A stretch of 64,000 nucleotides of DNA. Source: Streptomyces sp. HUAS 15-9 (GTDB lineage: Bacteria > Actinomycetota > Actinomycetes > Streptomycetales > Streptomycetaceae). The translations under genes and the position numbers were made by a program. The stretch is taken from assembly GCF_025642155.1 (NCBI RefSeq), contig NZ_CP106798.1:8742001-8806000 (forward strand). Reading direction: 5' to 3'. Within the stretch, counting starts at the first letter, position 1. Each line of letters opens with the position of its first letter. Shown here piece after piece: positions 26,221 through 34,900 of this stretch. The notes beneath the pieces are model-generated. The model had not been told where the DNA came from and searched no databases. It saw only the letters and a program-made list of their open reading frames with translations.

Positions 26221-26864
26221 CTCCAGTCGAACGGGAAGTACTTGCTCGACTTCCCCGAGCGTTCCCAGGCAAAACCGAATGCGTCGGCGCGGTCGATGGT
26301 GGCCCGTCCCCAAGTAGCGACCTGCCCTGGCCCGACCTCGGCGCCCGGCGCGTTGTGCACCTGGACGCGTGCGCCCTGCGGAGTCGTCGGCCCGGTAAGA
26401 GCTTCGGCGCTTGCCACGACTCGCCCGGGAATTTCAGCACGCCAGGTGCCGAGGTCCTCATCGATCTCCACATGGATGGGGGCGACGTCCGTGCCGCGCA
26501 TCTCGGGGCCGAGAATCTCGCCGAACTGCGCCGGCCATCCGCCCGCCTCACCGCCGAAGATGGCCCCAAGCGCACCGCGCTGCTGCTCATTCGCGCGCTC
26601 GTCAAGGAAGACCGCGGCGTACGCGTCGGTGTGCCTGCCGGCCCAGACGTCGCCGACGAAGGAGCCGAGCATCAGGACGTTGAGATCGTCGAGCCGCACG
26701 TCGCCGAAGTTGCCTTCCCGGATGTGCCAGACCAGCACGCCTTCGCAGTCGCCGTAGGTGGGGGGCTGTGCGAACGTGCAGGGGCACGGTATGGCGCACT
26801 TGCACACATCGAACCAATCGCCGACCAGGCGCCAACGCGTAGTGGTGGTGACCTGCTCCGTCAT
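26208..26864 (-). CDS. DUF1326 family protein with Cys-rich metal-binding motif
   Basis: 218 residues from ATG 26864, preceded by GGAGGGAAG. The start holds RLVGDWFDVCKCAIPCPCTF, the CxC-x-x-PCxC signature of DUF1326, then GDCEGVLVWHIREGNFGDVR. The Cys group suggests metal or Fe-S binding. There is no signal peptide. The gene follows a DUF2182 membrane protein on the same strand after 164 bases; these two families often occur together, and DUF2182 proteins are annotated as predicted metal-binding membrane proteins. A shared role in metal handling is inference. A small hairpin (CCCGAG/CTCGGG near 26923-26940) lies in the gap and may reduce transcription between the genes. Confidence 0.75.
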   Translation of the reverse strand: MTEQVTTTTRWRLVGDWFDVCKCAIPCPCTFAQPPTYGDCEGVLVWHIREGNFGDVRLDDLNVLMLGSFVGDVWAGRHTDAYAAVFLDERANEQQRGALGAIFGGEAGGWPAQFGEILGPEMRGTDVAPIHVEIDEDLGTWRAEIPGRVVASAEALTGPTTPQGARVQVHNAPGAEVGPGQVATWGRATIDRADAFGFAWERSGKSSKYFPFDWSGPD

Positions 26865-27028
26865 CTCGCTTCCCTCCTGCCGAGCCCAAGGGAGCTCACT
26901 CGGAGTGGCGAGACCGCGTGTCCCGAGCCCGCTCTCGGGATCGCGAACGGTCTCCGTTCCAGCTTGCGCCTCACCCCCTGAGAAGGGAAACACCAGCGTG
27001 TCGCTCAGTACGGTCGGCCCTTCTACGG

Positions 27029-27835
27029 CTACATCGACGGCTCGGACATCCGGAGGCCGGGCAGCAGCCAGTCCTGGAAGGGGGCGAGTGCGGCCAAGAC
27101 CAAGAAGGCGATGCCGACTGCCCAGGTGAGCCACGGGCCCCACCGCCATAGCTTCTCCAGGAAGATGACTGCCGCCAGCCCGGCCATCGCCGCCACGTTC
27201 ATCACACCGAGCGGGACGAGGACGATCATCAGGCCCCAGCAGCAGCCCACACAGTAGAGACCGTGGTGCGCGCCCACGCGAAGATCGCGGGCCCACGGCC
27301 AGAAACGCGCGTACCGCACCAGGTGCGCCAGCGGATTTCGGCAGTGCAGCAGGCACACCCGCTTGAGCGGCCCGAACTGATACAGCCCGGCGAACAGGAA
27401 TGCAGCGGTGCCCAGCCAGCGACCTGCATCGGGATGACCGTCCACCAGCTTCCCGGTCGCTGCCAATGCTCCGTAGGCGAGCAGACCGAAGGTCGCCCAG
27501 GCGAGCAGGTAGCCCCCGACGAACTGGGCGATCCGCGCAGCGCGGACCGCCCCCGCCGACTGCCGGCCGATAGCCCGAGCCCAGGTGATCGCCACCGGTG
27601 CCACCGACGGGAACATCATCGCCACCATCATGATCGTCCAAAGCAGCAGGAAGAGCGGCAACGCCAGACCCATCGTTCCCGGCTCCATGCCCATGTCGCG
27701 GGACTGGGCGACGGTGAGGACCCAGGCCGGCCCGGCGAGCAGAACCATGAGGATCCATGCAGCGGCCAAGTCACGCCGCGGCAGGAGGATGCCGGAGCGT
27801 GCCGGCGCTGGGGCGACGATGCGGACGTGCAGCAT
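27029..27835 (-). CDS. DUF2182 integral membrane protein
   Basis: 268 residues with about six hydrophobic segments. Family marks: MGLALPLFLLLWTIMMVAMM with FPSVAPV; FQ/YQFGPLKRVCLLHCRNPL, a Cys/His loop; and HHGLYCVGCCWGLMIVLVPL, a second Cys group, followed by GVMNVAAMAGLAAVIFLEKL. This is the DUF2182 pattern, a predicted metal-binding membrane protein. The Cys- and His-containing loops and the Met-rich second segment could carry a metal such as copper (inference). It is first of a pair with the DUF1326 gene. The strong hairpin at 27934 lies upstream and separates it from the decayed oxidase gene. Confidence 0.8.
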   Translation of the reverse strand: MLHVRIVAPAPARSGILLPRRDLAAAWILMVLLAGPAWVLTVAQSRDMGMEPGTMGLALPLFLLLWTIMMVAMMFPSVAPVAITWARAIGRQSAGAVRAARIAQFVGGYLLAWATFGLLAYGALAATGKLVDGHPDAGRWLGTAAFLFAGLYQFGPLKRVCLLHCRNPLAHLVRYARFWPWARDLRVGAHHGLYCVGCCWGLMIVLVPLGVMNVAAMAGLAAVIFLEKLWRWGPWLTWAVGIAFLVLAALAPFQDWLLPGLRMSEPSM

Positions 27836-27933
27836 GGCGCTCCTCCCAGGGGTCCGTCCCCGGCGCGACCGCCGGAGGCTTCACCACTCCGATCCGGGCG
27901 GCATCGACGGCGGTCTACCGGGCACGCTGAGCC

Positions 27934-27986
27934 GGCCCGGTTCCTCTCCAGCAGATCACAAAAGTGTGCGCTGGAGGAACCGGGCC
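27934..27986 (-). terminator. Long hairpin downstream of the decayed oxidase gene
   Basis: Arms GGCCCGGTTCCTCTCCAGC (27934-27952) and GCTGGAGGAACCGGGCC (27970-27986) pair over 17 bp with a two-base bulge and a 17-base loop. It lies immediately after the end of the FAD-oxidase remnant on the minus strand and before the DUF2182 gene, as expected for a terminator. Confidence 0.7.
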
Positions 27987-27997
27987 GTAGGAAGTCG

Positions 27998-28984
27998 TCA
28001 GCCGTCCGGCCCTACGCTTCTCGAACGCGGCCGGTGCCGTCGTCGGAATCGAGGAAGTTGACGTAGACGCCGTCGGCGCGGTGCGGTTGGAGGGCGTGGA
28101 GGAACCGCCGGGCCCACGGTCTCGGCCGTGCTCGCCCGACTCACCGGGCAGCCACACAGCGTCGATGTCGATGTTGTGCGCCACATCGCGGCCGGCGAAG
28201 GCGGTGGCGGTGTCGGCAACTCGGGTGGCGGCGCCACCCATGTGGAACATCACCGCGCACGACCGGGGCGACCGAGCGCGGTAGGCGTGATCGGCGACGA
28301 CGGAGATGGCGTCGTCGGACAGGCCGGCGAGGTCCGTGGCCTTCCAGTAGTAGTGCCGGTCGTGGGGCATGGTGTCGTCGGTGGCGCACTGGAGGGCGGC
28401 GTACGGCTTGGGTACGAGCAGATCCGTCAGCGGCGTCGCCAGCCGGCGAAGAGCCTCCACCGCGTGCTCGCCGTCGGCGATCGGGCCGGAATAGCAGCAG
28501 ACGACGGCGATGGCGGGCCGCCAGTGCAGCTGCTCGGGGAAGACAGGCAACGGGGGGACGGTCCCGAGCCTGACCACGGTGCAGAGCTCGTCGGGTGCTG
28601 CGGCGGCGAAGTCCCGGTAGAAGCGCAGCACATCGGTGGTGTCGTCGGCCGCCCAGAAGATGGGTCCGGCCAGGACTGTCGGGCCGACGGGGTACAGGGC
28701 GAACCGGAAGGTGGTGACGACTCTGAAGTTTGCCGCCGCCTCGTAGCGCCCGGTACAGATCGATCGGGGTGGTTGTCGGCGGACGCGTGGAGGATGCCGC
28801 CGTCGACGGAGAGCACCTCGGCGGACAGCAGGTTGTCGACAGTGAGCCCCTGTTGGCGCATGAGGAAGCCGATGCCGCCGCCGAGGGTCAGCCCGGCGAC
28901 GCCGGTGTGGCTCACGATGCCGCCGGTGGCGGCCGGCCCGTGGGCTTGCGTCTCGTGGTCGACGTCGCCCCATGGGCATGCCAA
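27998..28984 (-). pseudogene. FAD-linked (berberine-bridge-like) oxidase, truncated and frameshifted
   Basis: The minus strand first gives GGIVSHTGVAGLTLGGGIGF, the FAD-binding loop of the BBE/GlcD-type oxidases, then LMRQQGLTVDNLLSAEVLSV. A frame change near 28750 leads to NFRVVTTFRFALYPVGPTVL, WKATDLAGLSDDAISVVADH and MFHMGGAATRVADTATAFAG, the substrate-domain part. A second frame change near 28090 leads to DGVYVNFLDSDDGTG. The first 150 residues of a normal enzyme and its C-terminal end are absent. Domain order is right, but the protein cannot be made. An intact homologue would oxidise a small molecule with a covalently held FAD. Confidence 0.7.
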
Positions 28985-29024
28985 CGCACCAGGACCGAGG
29001 CAGTCACAAGATCCGCCGGAGGCC

Positions 29025-29540
29025 CTAGTAGTACCCCTTCTCCCCGTCGAGTAGCTCCCTCACGATGTCCGCGTGCCCCGCGTGCCGTCCGGTCTCTTCC
29101 ACGAGATGGATGAGCATCCAGCGGAGGTTCGCGTTGCCGGCGCGGTAGTCGGGGTGGCGGCCGACGTCGTCCAGGGACGCCGCGGCCACGATCTCGTTGC
29201 TTCGGACGCACTGGGCCTCGTACTCCGCGAGCAGCTGCTTCAGCGAGATGCCGTCGGTACGCCAGTCGGCGTCCTCGTCCGTCTCGTCAAAGGACGGGTT
29301 CCGCGTCTTGTCGCCGCCCAGGAACAGCACCTCCAGCCAGATGTGCTCGACCCATCGCATATGGCTGATGAGCCCGGCCATCGTCATCGCCGGCGAGGTC
29401 GGGATGACGGAGCGGTGCGCGTCCGCCTCGCTCAGGCCCTCGCATTTCCATCTCAGGATCTGCCGTTGCAGATCCAGCCAGCCAATGAGCGCGGTGCGTT
29501 CGTCGGCCTGCAAAGGGGGACGCTCAAATGAAGGTGCCAT
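29025..29540 (-). CDS. DinB-like (DUF664) four-helix protein
   Basis: 171 residues. The N-terminal block (LIGWLDLQRQILRWKCEGLS; AMTMAGLISHMRWVEHIWLE) and the C-terminal ANLRWMLIHLVEETGRHAGH, ADIVRELLDG match DUF664/DinB proteins. They place three His (here in SHMRW-, -HLVEETGRH- and nearby) around a metal. Many actinobacterial members are thiol transferases that use mycothiol, but the substrate cannot be read from sequence. It is cytoplasmic with no signal peptide. The start ATG at 29540 has no strong ribosome site. It is flanked by a decayed oxidase downstream and an empty region upstream; no operon partner is seen. Confidence 0.8.
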   Translation of the reverse strand: MAPSFERPPLQADERTALIGWLDLQRQILRWKCEGLSEADAHRSVIPTSPAMTMAGLISHMRWVEHIWLEVLFLGGDKTRNPSFDETDEDADWRTDGISLKQLLAEYEAQCVRSNEIVAAASLDDVGRHPDYRAGNANLRWMLIHLVEETGRHAGHADIVRELLDGEKGYY

Positions 29541-30023
29541 GCCTGCACGTTAGGGCGCTCGGCCTTCGGCTGCCGCCTGATTTTCGACTCAAGATACGCC
29601 GGACAGGCCCTAGTCCTGCACGTCGGGTTCGTGCCGGAGCAGCCGTTCCGGCCGTGGCAGGACGAGCTTCCGCATGCTCCGGCTCTGCTCCTGCCGCGGC
29701 CTTCCGGACTGACGTGGGCGGCCCGCATCCCCACGCAGTCCCGCGGCCGTCGGGCCGGGACAGTACGGGATGGCGCGGCGGGCATGAGAAGGGGGTGCTT
29801 CATGGTTCAACCGCCCTGTTTTCTGTGGTATTTAACCGTTCACAACTTGCGGGATGACTTGCCCGGAAAGATGCTGGAATCGTCAGATCGGGCATTTCAC
29901 CAAGAGCCGTAACACCGTGGTGGCGATCAGTATCACGCCGCCGACCTCCTTCTTCGCCCGACCACCGGCCGACGGCTGGGTACGCGCTCTCCCTCGCGGT
30001 GACACGCGTCTGAAGGAGACACC
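29541..30023. other. Intergenic region between DinB-like and metallopeptidase genes
   Basis: No convincing gene. The right part is richer in A+T (around 29820-29900, with TATTTAACCG) and probably holds the promoter of the metallopeptidase gene. The left half contains only short frames without family resemblance. Confidence 0.4.
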
Positions 30024-31082
30024 ATGAACGCGCCGGCCGAGAGCGGGACAGCCATGCCCCGCTACTGCGCCCAACCACCGCAGACCCAGCCCGTGTTGCG
30101 CCCCGACCTCAACCCGAACCGATCGAGGGCCATACTCCTGGTCCGCGCCAAGTGGATCAACGGCACGGTCCTGCACTACGCCTTCCTCGACCAAGGCGGT
30201 GACATCGGAGGCCCGGAGCAGCTCGACGAGGTCCGGCACGCCTTCCAGGCATGGAAGGCCCTCGGGATCGGGCTGGAGTTTAGGGAGGTGGCCGATCCCG
30301 GCGACTCCGAGATCCGCGTCCTCTTCCGGGAGAGTGAAGGGTCGGCGTCGTACGTCGGCCGGGACAATCTGGGCATCGGAACCACCGAGCCGACCATGAC
30401 GTTCGGCTGGGACCTGACCACCCCGTACGGCAAGGCCACCGCGCTGCACGAGACCGGGCACGCGATCGGCTTCGCCCACGAGCACCAGAACCCGTTCGCC
30501 GGCATCGTCTGGAACGAGGAGAAGGTCTACGCGGACCTCGCCGGACCACCCAACAACTGGCCCCACGAGGTCACGTTCAACAACATCCTGCGCAAGCTGT
30601 CGCAGAACGAGGTGACGGGTTCCACCTGGGACCCCGACTCCATCATGGAGTACAGCTTCGGGCCCGGGCTCATCGTGCGTCCGGAAGCCTACCGCGGCGG
30701 CATCCCGGAGACGCTGGGCCTGTCCGCCACGGACAAGGAGCGTGTGCTCCAGTGGTACCCGCCGCTGGTCGCCCAGCCGGCCAGACTCCAGCCGTTCCAG
30801 TCGGCGCCGGTGCGGCTCGCCACCGGGGCTCAGGCCGACTTCGAGATCGTTCCACCGGAGACCCGGAGCTACCAGGTCGGCACGTTCGGCAACAGCGACG
30901 TCGTCCTGGCCCTGTTCGAGGAGACCGCCGACGGTCTGCGGTACGTCACCGCCGACGACGACAGCGGACAGGACCGCAACGGACGCCTCGATGTCAAGCT
31001 CCTGAAGGACCACCGTTATGTGGCTCGGGCCCGCCTGTACTCCAGCTGGGGCAGCGGCTCGATCGCACTCATGTACTGGTGA
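30024..31082 (+). CDS. Zinc metallopeptidase (astacin/matrixin-like) with PPC-like C-terminal domain
   Basis: 352 residues. The ATG at 30024 follows GAAGGAGAC. The catalytic domain contains HETGHAIGFAHEHQNP, the extended metzincin zinc site HExxHxxGxxH with catalytic Glu, and SIMEYS, the Met-turn. Upstream, QLDEVRHAFQAWKALGIGLE and ADPGDSEIRVLF are typical of the fold. From about residue 250 a beta domain (YQVGTFGNSDVVLALFEETA; DRNGRLDVKLLKDHRYVARA) resembles pre-peptidase C-terminal domains. No signal peptide is visible although such enzymes usually act outside the cell; secretion would need another route. It is monocistronic with a strong terminator 6 bases after the stop. Confidence 0.85.
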   Translation: MNAPAESGTAMPRYCAQPPQTQPVLRPDLNPNRSRAILLVRAKWINGTVLHYAFLDQGGDIGGPEQLDEVRHAFQAWKALGIGLEFREVADPGDSEIRVLFRESEGSASYVGRDNLGIGTTEPTMTFGWDLTTPYGKATALHETGHAIGFAHEHQNPFAGIVWNEEKVYADLAGPPNNWPHEVTFNNILRKLSQNEVTGSTWDPDSIMEYSFGPGLIVRPEAYRGGIPETLGLSATDKERVLQWYPPLVAQPARLQPFQSAPVRLATGAQADFEIVPPETRSYQVGTFGNSDVVLALFEETADGLRYVTADDDSGQDRNGRLDVKLLKDHRYVARARLYSSWGSGSIALMYW

Positions 31083-31087
31083 GCGGT

Positions 31088-31118
31088 GGTGGCCGCCCCA
31101 GCGTCCGGGGCGGCCACC
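31088..31118 (+). terminator. Hairpin terminator of the metallopeptidase gene
   Basis: A perfect 12-bp stem, GGTGGCCGCCCC with GGGGCGGCCACC, and a 7-base loop, 5 bases after the stop codon. There is no U-tract, which is common in this group. Confidence 0.85.
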
Positions 31119-31377
31119 GGGTGAGTGGCACGGCCCGTGTGCTCAGCCGTGCCACTCCACCTCGAAGACCCCTACGTACCGGCCCGACCTCCGGGCCGCT
31201 TCGGGCACGTTGATCACTAGCCCGGGCCGTATCCACCGGCAGCCACTCGAACAGCAATGCGTATCCACCCATATCCGAACTGTGCAGGCCGTGTTCGCGC
31301 AATTCGATGCAACCGAGTGGCGGCAGCGTCGCCAACTGGTTCCGGCATCGGAACTCTGGGGACAGGGAGCACGGGCA

Positions 31378-31602
31378 TGACGGTCGCAGACGACGCGGTG
31401 GCAAGCGACGAGGACGTGGAGTCGGTACGCCGATGGGTGGGGCTGTGGTGCACCAAGCCGGGCACCCATCTGCCCGCGCTGGTCACGATTGTGCTCTAGC
31501 TCCAGCTGTCGACGGCCGTGGTCCGCTCCGCTCTGGAGCGCCTCGCTACGAGGGGTTGGTGACGCCGCACGACGGCTACCGCCTCTACAGCGTCGACGCG
31601 AT
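31378..31602 (+). pseudogene. Small winged-helix-like gene with internal stop and frameshift
   Basis: From ATG 31378 the frame reads MTVADDAVASDEDVESVRRW and then reaches TAG at 31497. Beyond it the same frame continues LQLSTAVVRSALERLATRG, and the next frame gives LVTPHDGYRLYSVD. The joined text resembles a short regulator whose recognition helix is STAVVRSALERL. The internal stop and shift mean it is inactive. Confidence 0.4.
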
Positions 31603-31660
31603 GTCTCCATTGGGCCGGGTGGTCTGCTCGAGGCTGCCGGCGGGGCCGGTGACACGTGCG

Positions 31661-32047
31661 CCCTGGTCGTTGCGGCCGCCGGCCCGGTCGCCGCCTCGGC
31701 CGGCACCGCCCAAGCTTCGACCTGCTCCCACACTTACCTGCCGCTGCCCGATTCCTCGTGCACGCCCGGCACCTACAACCCGGACGTCACCCAGTCGAAC
31801 ATCCACAGCACCATCTGCGTATCCGGCTGGACCGCCACCGTCCGCCCCCCTCGAACTCGGCAGCGCGCCCCGCGTCCAGCGCAACCTGTGGCCCGAGCCC
31901 TACTACGGCTCCCCGACCGCACACTCCAAAGACGGCGTGGAGACGAAGCTGAAGAACGCCGTGTGCGCCGGCACCATCACCCTGTCCTCCGCCCGCAGCC
32001 ATCAAGAACAACTGGACCACGGCACTGCAAGTCACCGGAATCGGCTG
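31661..32047 (+). pseudogene. Secreted protein remnant with internal deletion
   Basis: One frame encodes the end of an Ala-rich signal peptide, then STCSHTYLPLPDSSCTPGTY and NPDVTQSNIHSTICVSGWTA. A jump to another frame gives LELGSAPRVQRNLWPEPYYG, then HSKDGVETKLKNAVCAGTIT. This two-part text (CTPG-NPDVTQ-NI--TIC-SG and LELGGAP--NLWPEP) belongs to a small secreted actinobacterial family. The part between, which I would expect to hold an HNH-like D-H-L-V-P motif, has been deleted. It is not functional. Confidence 0.5.
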
Positions 32048-32148
32048 ACCCCCGCCAACCGCCGGGACATCCAGACCACCCGTTCTGGATGTCCCGTCAA
32101 CCCATGCAGAGTGCGCGTTGCCAGTGTGATGCGCCGGAAATCGCGGGC

Positions 32149-32380
32149 TTAAGTATCTTGCTGGTTTTCGGTGGCTGGAGGAGCGACCTTGGTTAGGTAG
32201 TCAGCGAGGGATTCAAGGATCTCGTCGGCGGTCTTGGTCCATGTGAAGGGCCTGCGGTTCTCGTTCCACGAGTCGATCCAGGCACTGATGTCATTCTCCA
32301 GCGCCTTCACGGAGGTGTGGACGCCGCGGCGGATGAGTTTGTCAGTGAGCAGGCCGAACCATCGCCAGCAGGCCGTGTCT
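32149..32380 (-). pseudogene. IS630-family transposase, C-terminal remnant
   Basis: The minus strand encodes WFGLLTDKLIRRGVHTSVKA, LENDISAWIDSWNENRRPFT and WTKTADEILESLADYL, the well-known end of IS630-type transposases. Only about 75 residues remain and the rest is replaced by the end of the TROVE gene, which stops 7 bases away. It is an old insertion whose other parts are lost. Confidence 0.75.
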
Positions 32381-32386
32381 TTCGGG

Positions 32387-33988
32387 TCAGGCCGGATCCG
32401 TGGCCCACGGCCATGTGGCCTCGCGGCTGTCCTCGATGAGGCCGACCATCCGGAACGCGGCGTCCGTGAGGCCGCCGAAGGTGTGCCGGTGGGGGCCCGT
32501 GGGGCCGTGGGCGGGCCGGTACCCCGCCAGGTTCCATGTGTAGACCGGGACGTCGGCCGGGACCGGTTCAGCCGGCCCGCCGGGGCCACTGGGGGCGGCC
32601 TGCTCATCGGTGACGATCAGGACCCGGTCGTGCTCCCGATAATGGGTTCGCACCGCTTTGGTGGTGTGGGTGCCTCCGAGTCTGTGGAACCGTTTCAGTA
32701 CCTCGAGCACCGGCTCGCCCGGCTCGAATGGTACCTCTGCGCTGTTCCAGCCGAACTCCACCAGTTCCGCCTGCTCGGCACGCATGGCCAGCGCGGTGCC
32801 GAACACGGCCCCTGCGTCCGCCCGTGTCAACTTGGACCGCTCGGAGACGGTGTCCCAGAACATGGAGTCGGACCGGTCCACCAGGATCAGTGTCCGGCCG
32901 GGCAGGGGCGGTACGTTGGCCAGTGAGTGGCTCAGTGCCCGTTCCAGCGCGGCCGCCCAGCGCTGCGACGGCGCGTGCTGGTGGGCGGCCAGGTAGCGGA
33001 AGGGGAACTGCCGGGACCGGGCGACCTCGGAGGCGTCCGAGAGCCGTGCGCCGACCCGGGCAGCGACTTCGTCCGAAACCCCCGTCTCGTCGAAGTTCCG
33101 CAGGTTCCGCAGGAGCGCCATCGGCGCCATCGTGGGGATCACTGCTTCCCAGACAGCGGCGTCCATCGGTCCGTGGAGCCAGCCCGCCAGGGCCTCCCAC
33201 GTCATGCCTGCCGCGGCCAGCAGCTCGGAGCCGCCCGGCCCGGTCACCACCGCCCGCCGCTCGTCCGCAGCCGACTCCATCAGCGCCCTGTGGGCGGTCA
33301 GCAGGTGGTCGGAGGCCGGCGGAACCGCCTGCTCCGGGTGGTGGCGGCGGTCCAGGGCGTACCGGAAGAGCGCGCCCTGCCAGGGCTTGTCCGGGTCGGG
33401 GGAGGCGTGCACCAAGTTGAGCACGTCACCGAAGCGGAAGCCCTTGGACGCGGTGTCGTACTTGAGCAGGGACCGGGACGTGTACAACCGGCGTACGCCG
33501 TCGGTGATGCCGCGTTTCACGGGCTGCGGCACGTTCCGCCCGTACACCGAGATCCAGTGGGCGAGCAACTCACCGGGCTCGTCGGCGCGCTGGAGCACAG
33601 AGTCGATCACGGACCGGTTGGACGGGCCTTCGGACGCCCCGGCCTCGAGCCGGGCCTGCACGTACGCGGCGGCGCCCACGAGGGACGCCGTGCGCATGTT
33701 GCCCTCGCCGCGAAGCCAGCGCAGCAGGCCGGCCGTCCACACGGGGTCCTGGATCGCGAGTTCACCGACGAGACGGACGTACCGGTCGTCCCGCTCCTCA
33801 CCGCTCTCGTAAAAGGTCCGCTGGGAGACGAAGTTGCCGACCGCGAGGAGGAAGAGCTCCTCGCGGGGGTCCCGGAAGAAGGCCGGGCCGCCCTCGTAGG
33901 TGCGGAAGTCCGGCGTGGCGGGCCCGTGGTGGAGCTGTGGTGGGGGCAGGGAGCGAGCGGCCGCCGAGACGTGCGGGGCCACAAGCAT
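32387..33988 (-). CDS. TROVE-domain protein (Ro60-like RNA-binding protein)
   Basis: 533 residues. The TROVE ring (residues about 25-340) begins TYEGGPAFFRDPREELFLLA and includes DPVWTAGLLRWLRGEGNMRT, ISVYGRNVPQPVKRGITDGV and SRSLLKYDTASKGFRFGDVL. The second half is a von Willebrand A-like domain with VDRSDSM, the start of a metal-ion-dependent adhesion site (DxSxS), and TDEQAA. Ro60 proteins bind misfolded RNA and small Y RNAs and work in RNA quality control under stress. Length is near the family norm, so the gene looks whole. The start ATG at 33988 lacks a clear ribosome site. No Y RNA was identified nearby. It stands alone between remnants of IS630 and IS5 types. Confidence 0.8.
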   Translation of the reverse strand: MLVAPHVSAAARSLPPPQLHHGPATPDFRTYEGGPAFFRDPREELFLLAVGNFVSQRTFYESGEERDDRYVRLVGELAIQDPVWTAGLLRWLRGEGNMRTASLVGAAAYVQARLEAGASEGPSNRSVIDSVLQRADEPGELLAHWISVYGRNVPQPVKRGITDGVRRLYTSRSLLKYDTASKGFRFGDVLNLVHASPDPDKPWQGALFRYALDRRHHPEQAVPPASDHLLTAHRALMESAADERRAVVTGPGGSELLAAAGMTWEALAGWLHGPMDAAVWEAVIPTMAPMALLRNLRNFDETGVSDEVAARVGARLSDASEVARSRQFPFRYLAAHQHAPSQRWAAALERALSHSLANVPPLPGRTLILVDRSDSMFWDTVSERSKLTRADAGAVFGTALAMRAEQAELVEFGWNSAEVPFEPGEPVLEVLKRFHRLGGTHTTKAVRTHYREHDRVLIVTDEQAAPSGPGGPAEPVPADVPVYTWNLAGYRPAHGPTGPHRHTFGGLTDAAFRMVGLIEDSREATWPWATDPA

Positions 33989-34440
33989 CTCGGACCAGAT
34001 CTTGGAGACGCGTGGTGTGTGACGCGACAGTGAATCCCCCTGGATTCAAAGGATCGGATGGCCCCGGCAAAAGGGCCGACGGGGCGAACACGCCCGCGCC
34101 TGCCGAGATCAAAGGGGCGGCGGCGTCACTTGGTTGTCAGAAGGAAGTAGCCGCAGCCGAGCGCATCGGAGGCGCGGTCGCGATGCCAACCTACAAGGGC
34201 CACCGGGCCGCCTGCCAGTGATTAACGCAGGCCCGCTCTCGGACTCCGGCCTAGGAGCCGTTGGTCCCTTGCGAGGGAGGCTCATGCAGGGCACACGAAA
34301 ACTTGCCGACCCGATGGTGGGGCCAAGCCACCCAGAGCACCCCCTTCTTGGTCTGGGTGCGTCGCTGGCCGATGCTGTGCCGCTCGACAAATCCGTTGCT
34401 GCGGCAGGCGGGTTGACGGGGCGTCGGTTGAGATCATGAC
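33989..34440. other. Region upstream of the TROVE gene, no gene recognised
   Basis: No coding frame with family resemblance on either strand. It would be the natural place for the TROVE promoter and perhaps a Y RNA gene, but I could not draw a convincing Y-RNA-like fold by eye. The right edge begins the IS5-type remnant. Confidence 0.35.
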
Positions 34441-34900
34441 CGGGTGTTCGTACGCCTGCTGTACGAAGTATCCGGCGAGTTGATCTCCCTCCCGTCGGTG
34501 CTGCTCGTACTGCTGGCCGAGCGGGTGCTGATGGTCGCGGTGTACTACCGCACGAACCTCACGATGCTGTAGCTCGGCCCGCTGCTCGGTGTCTCCTCCT
34601 CCACCGTGTGCCGGGTCGTCCAGTGGCTGGGTCCCTTGCTCGCGCTCGTACCCTTGGTCCGGTCGGCGGAGGCCGCAGACCGGTTGTGGATCGCGGATGG
34701 CAGATCCCGCTGCGGGACCGGAGTGTGGCGGCCTCCAGCCGTAACTACCGGTTCTCGGCGAACGCGCAGGTCATCGTGGACGCCGACACCCGGCTGGTGA
34801 TCGCGGCCGCGCGGCCGGTTCGTGGACCCAAGCGGAACCGTGGGGCCGTTCTGGAGGCTCTGGAGTCCGCACCGTCGACCAGTGGGGGAGAGGATCGCCC
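34441..34900 (+). pseudogene. IS5-family (DDE_Tnp_4-like) transposase remnant
   Basis: The frame reads AERVLMVAVYYRTNLTML, an in-frame TAG at 34570, LGPLLGVSSSTVCRVVQWLG, then after a frame change PLRDRSVAASSRNYRFSANA and QVIVDADTRLVIAAARPVRG. It parallels the complete copy at 44237 (TYWRTNLTLRQVAPLFGVSK ... RDRSVAASSKNYRCSTNLQV). It has a stop and a shift, and its catalytic C-terminal half is missing. Confidence 0.75.

Noticed and set aside
29541..30023. A plus-strand frame (about 29631-29912) as a gene
   Set aside because: Pro/Arg-rich text without family likeness and no ribosome site.
33989..34440. Possible Y RNA upstream of the TROVE gene
   Set aside because: I could not form a convincing long terminal stem with an internal loop by eye, so no RNA gene is claimed.
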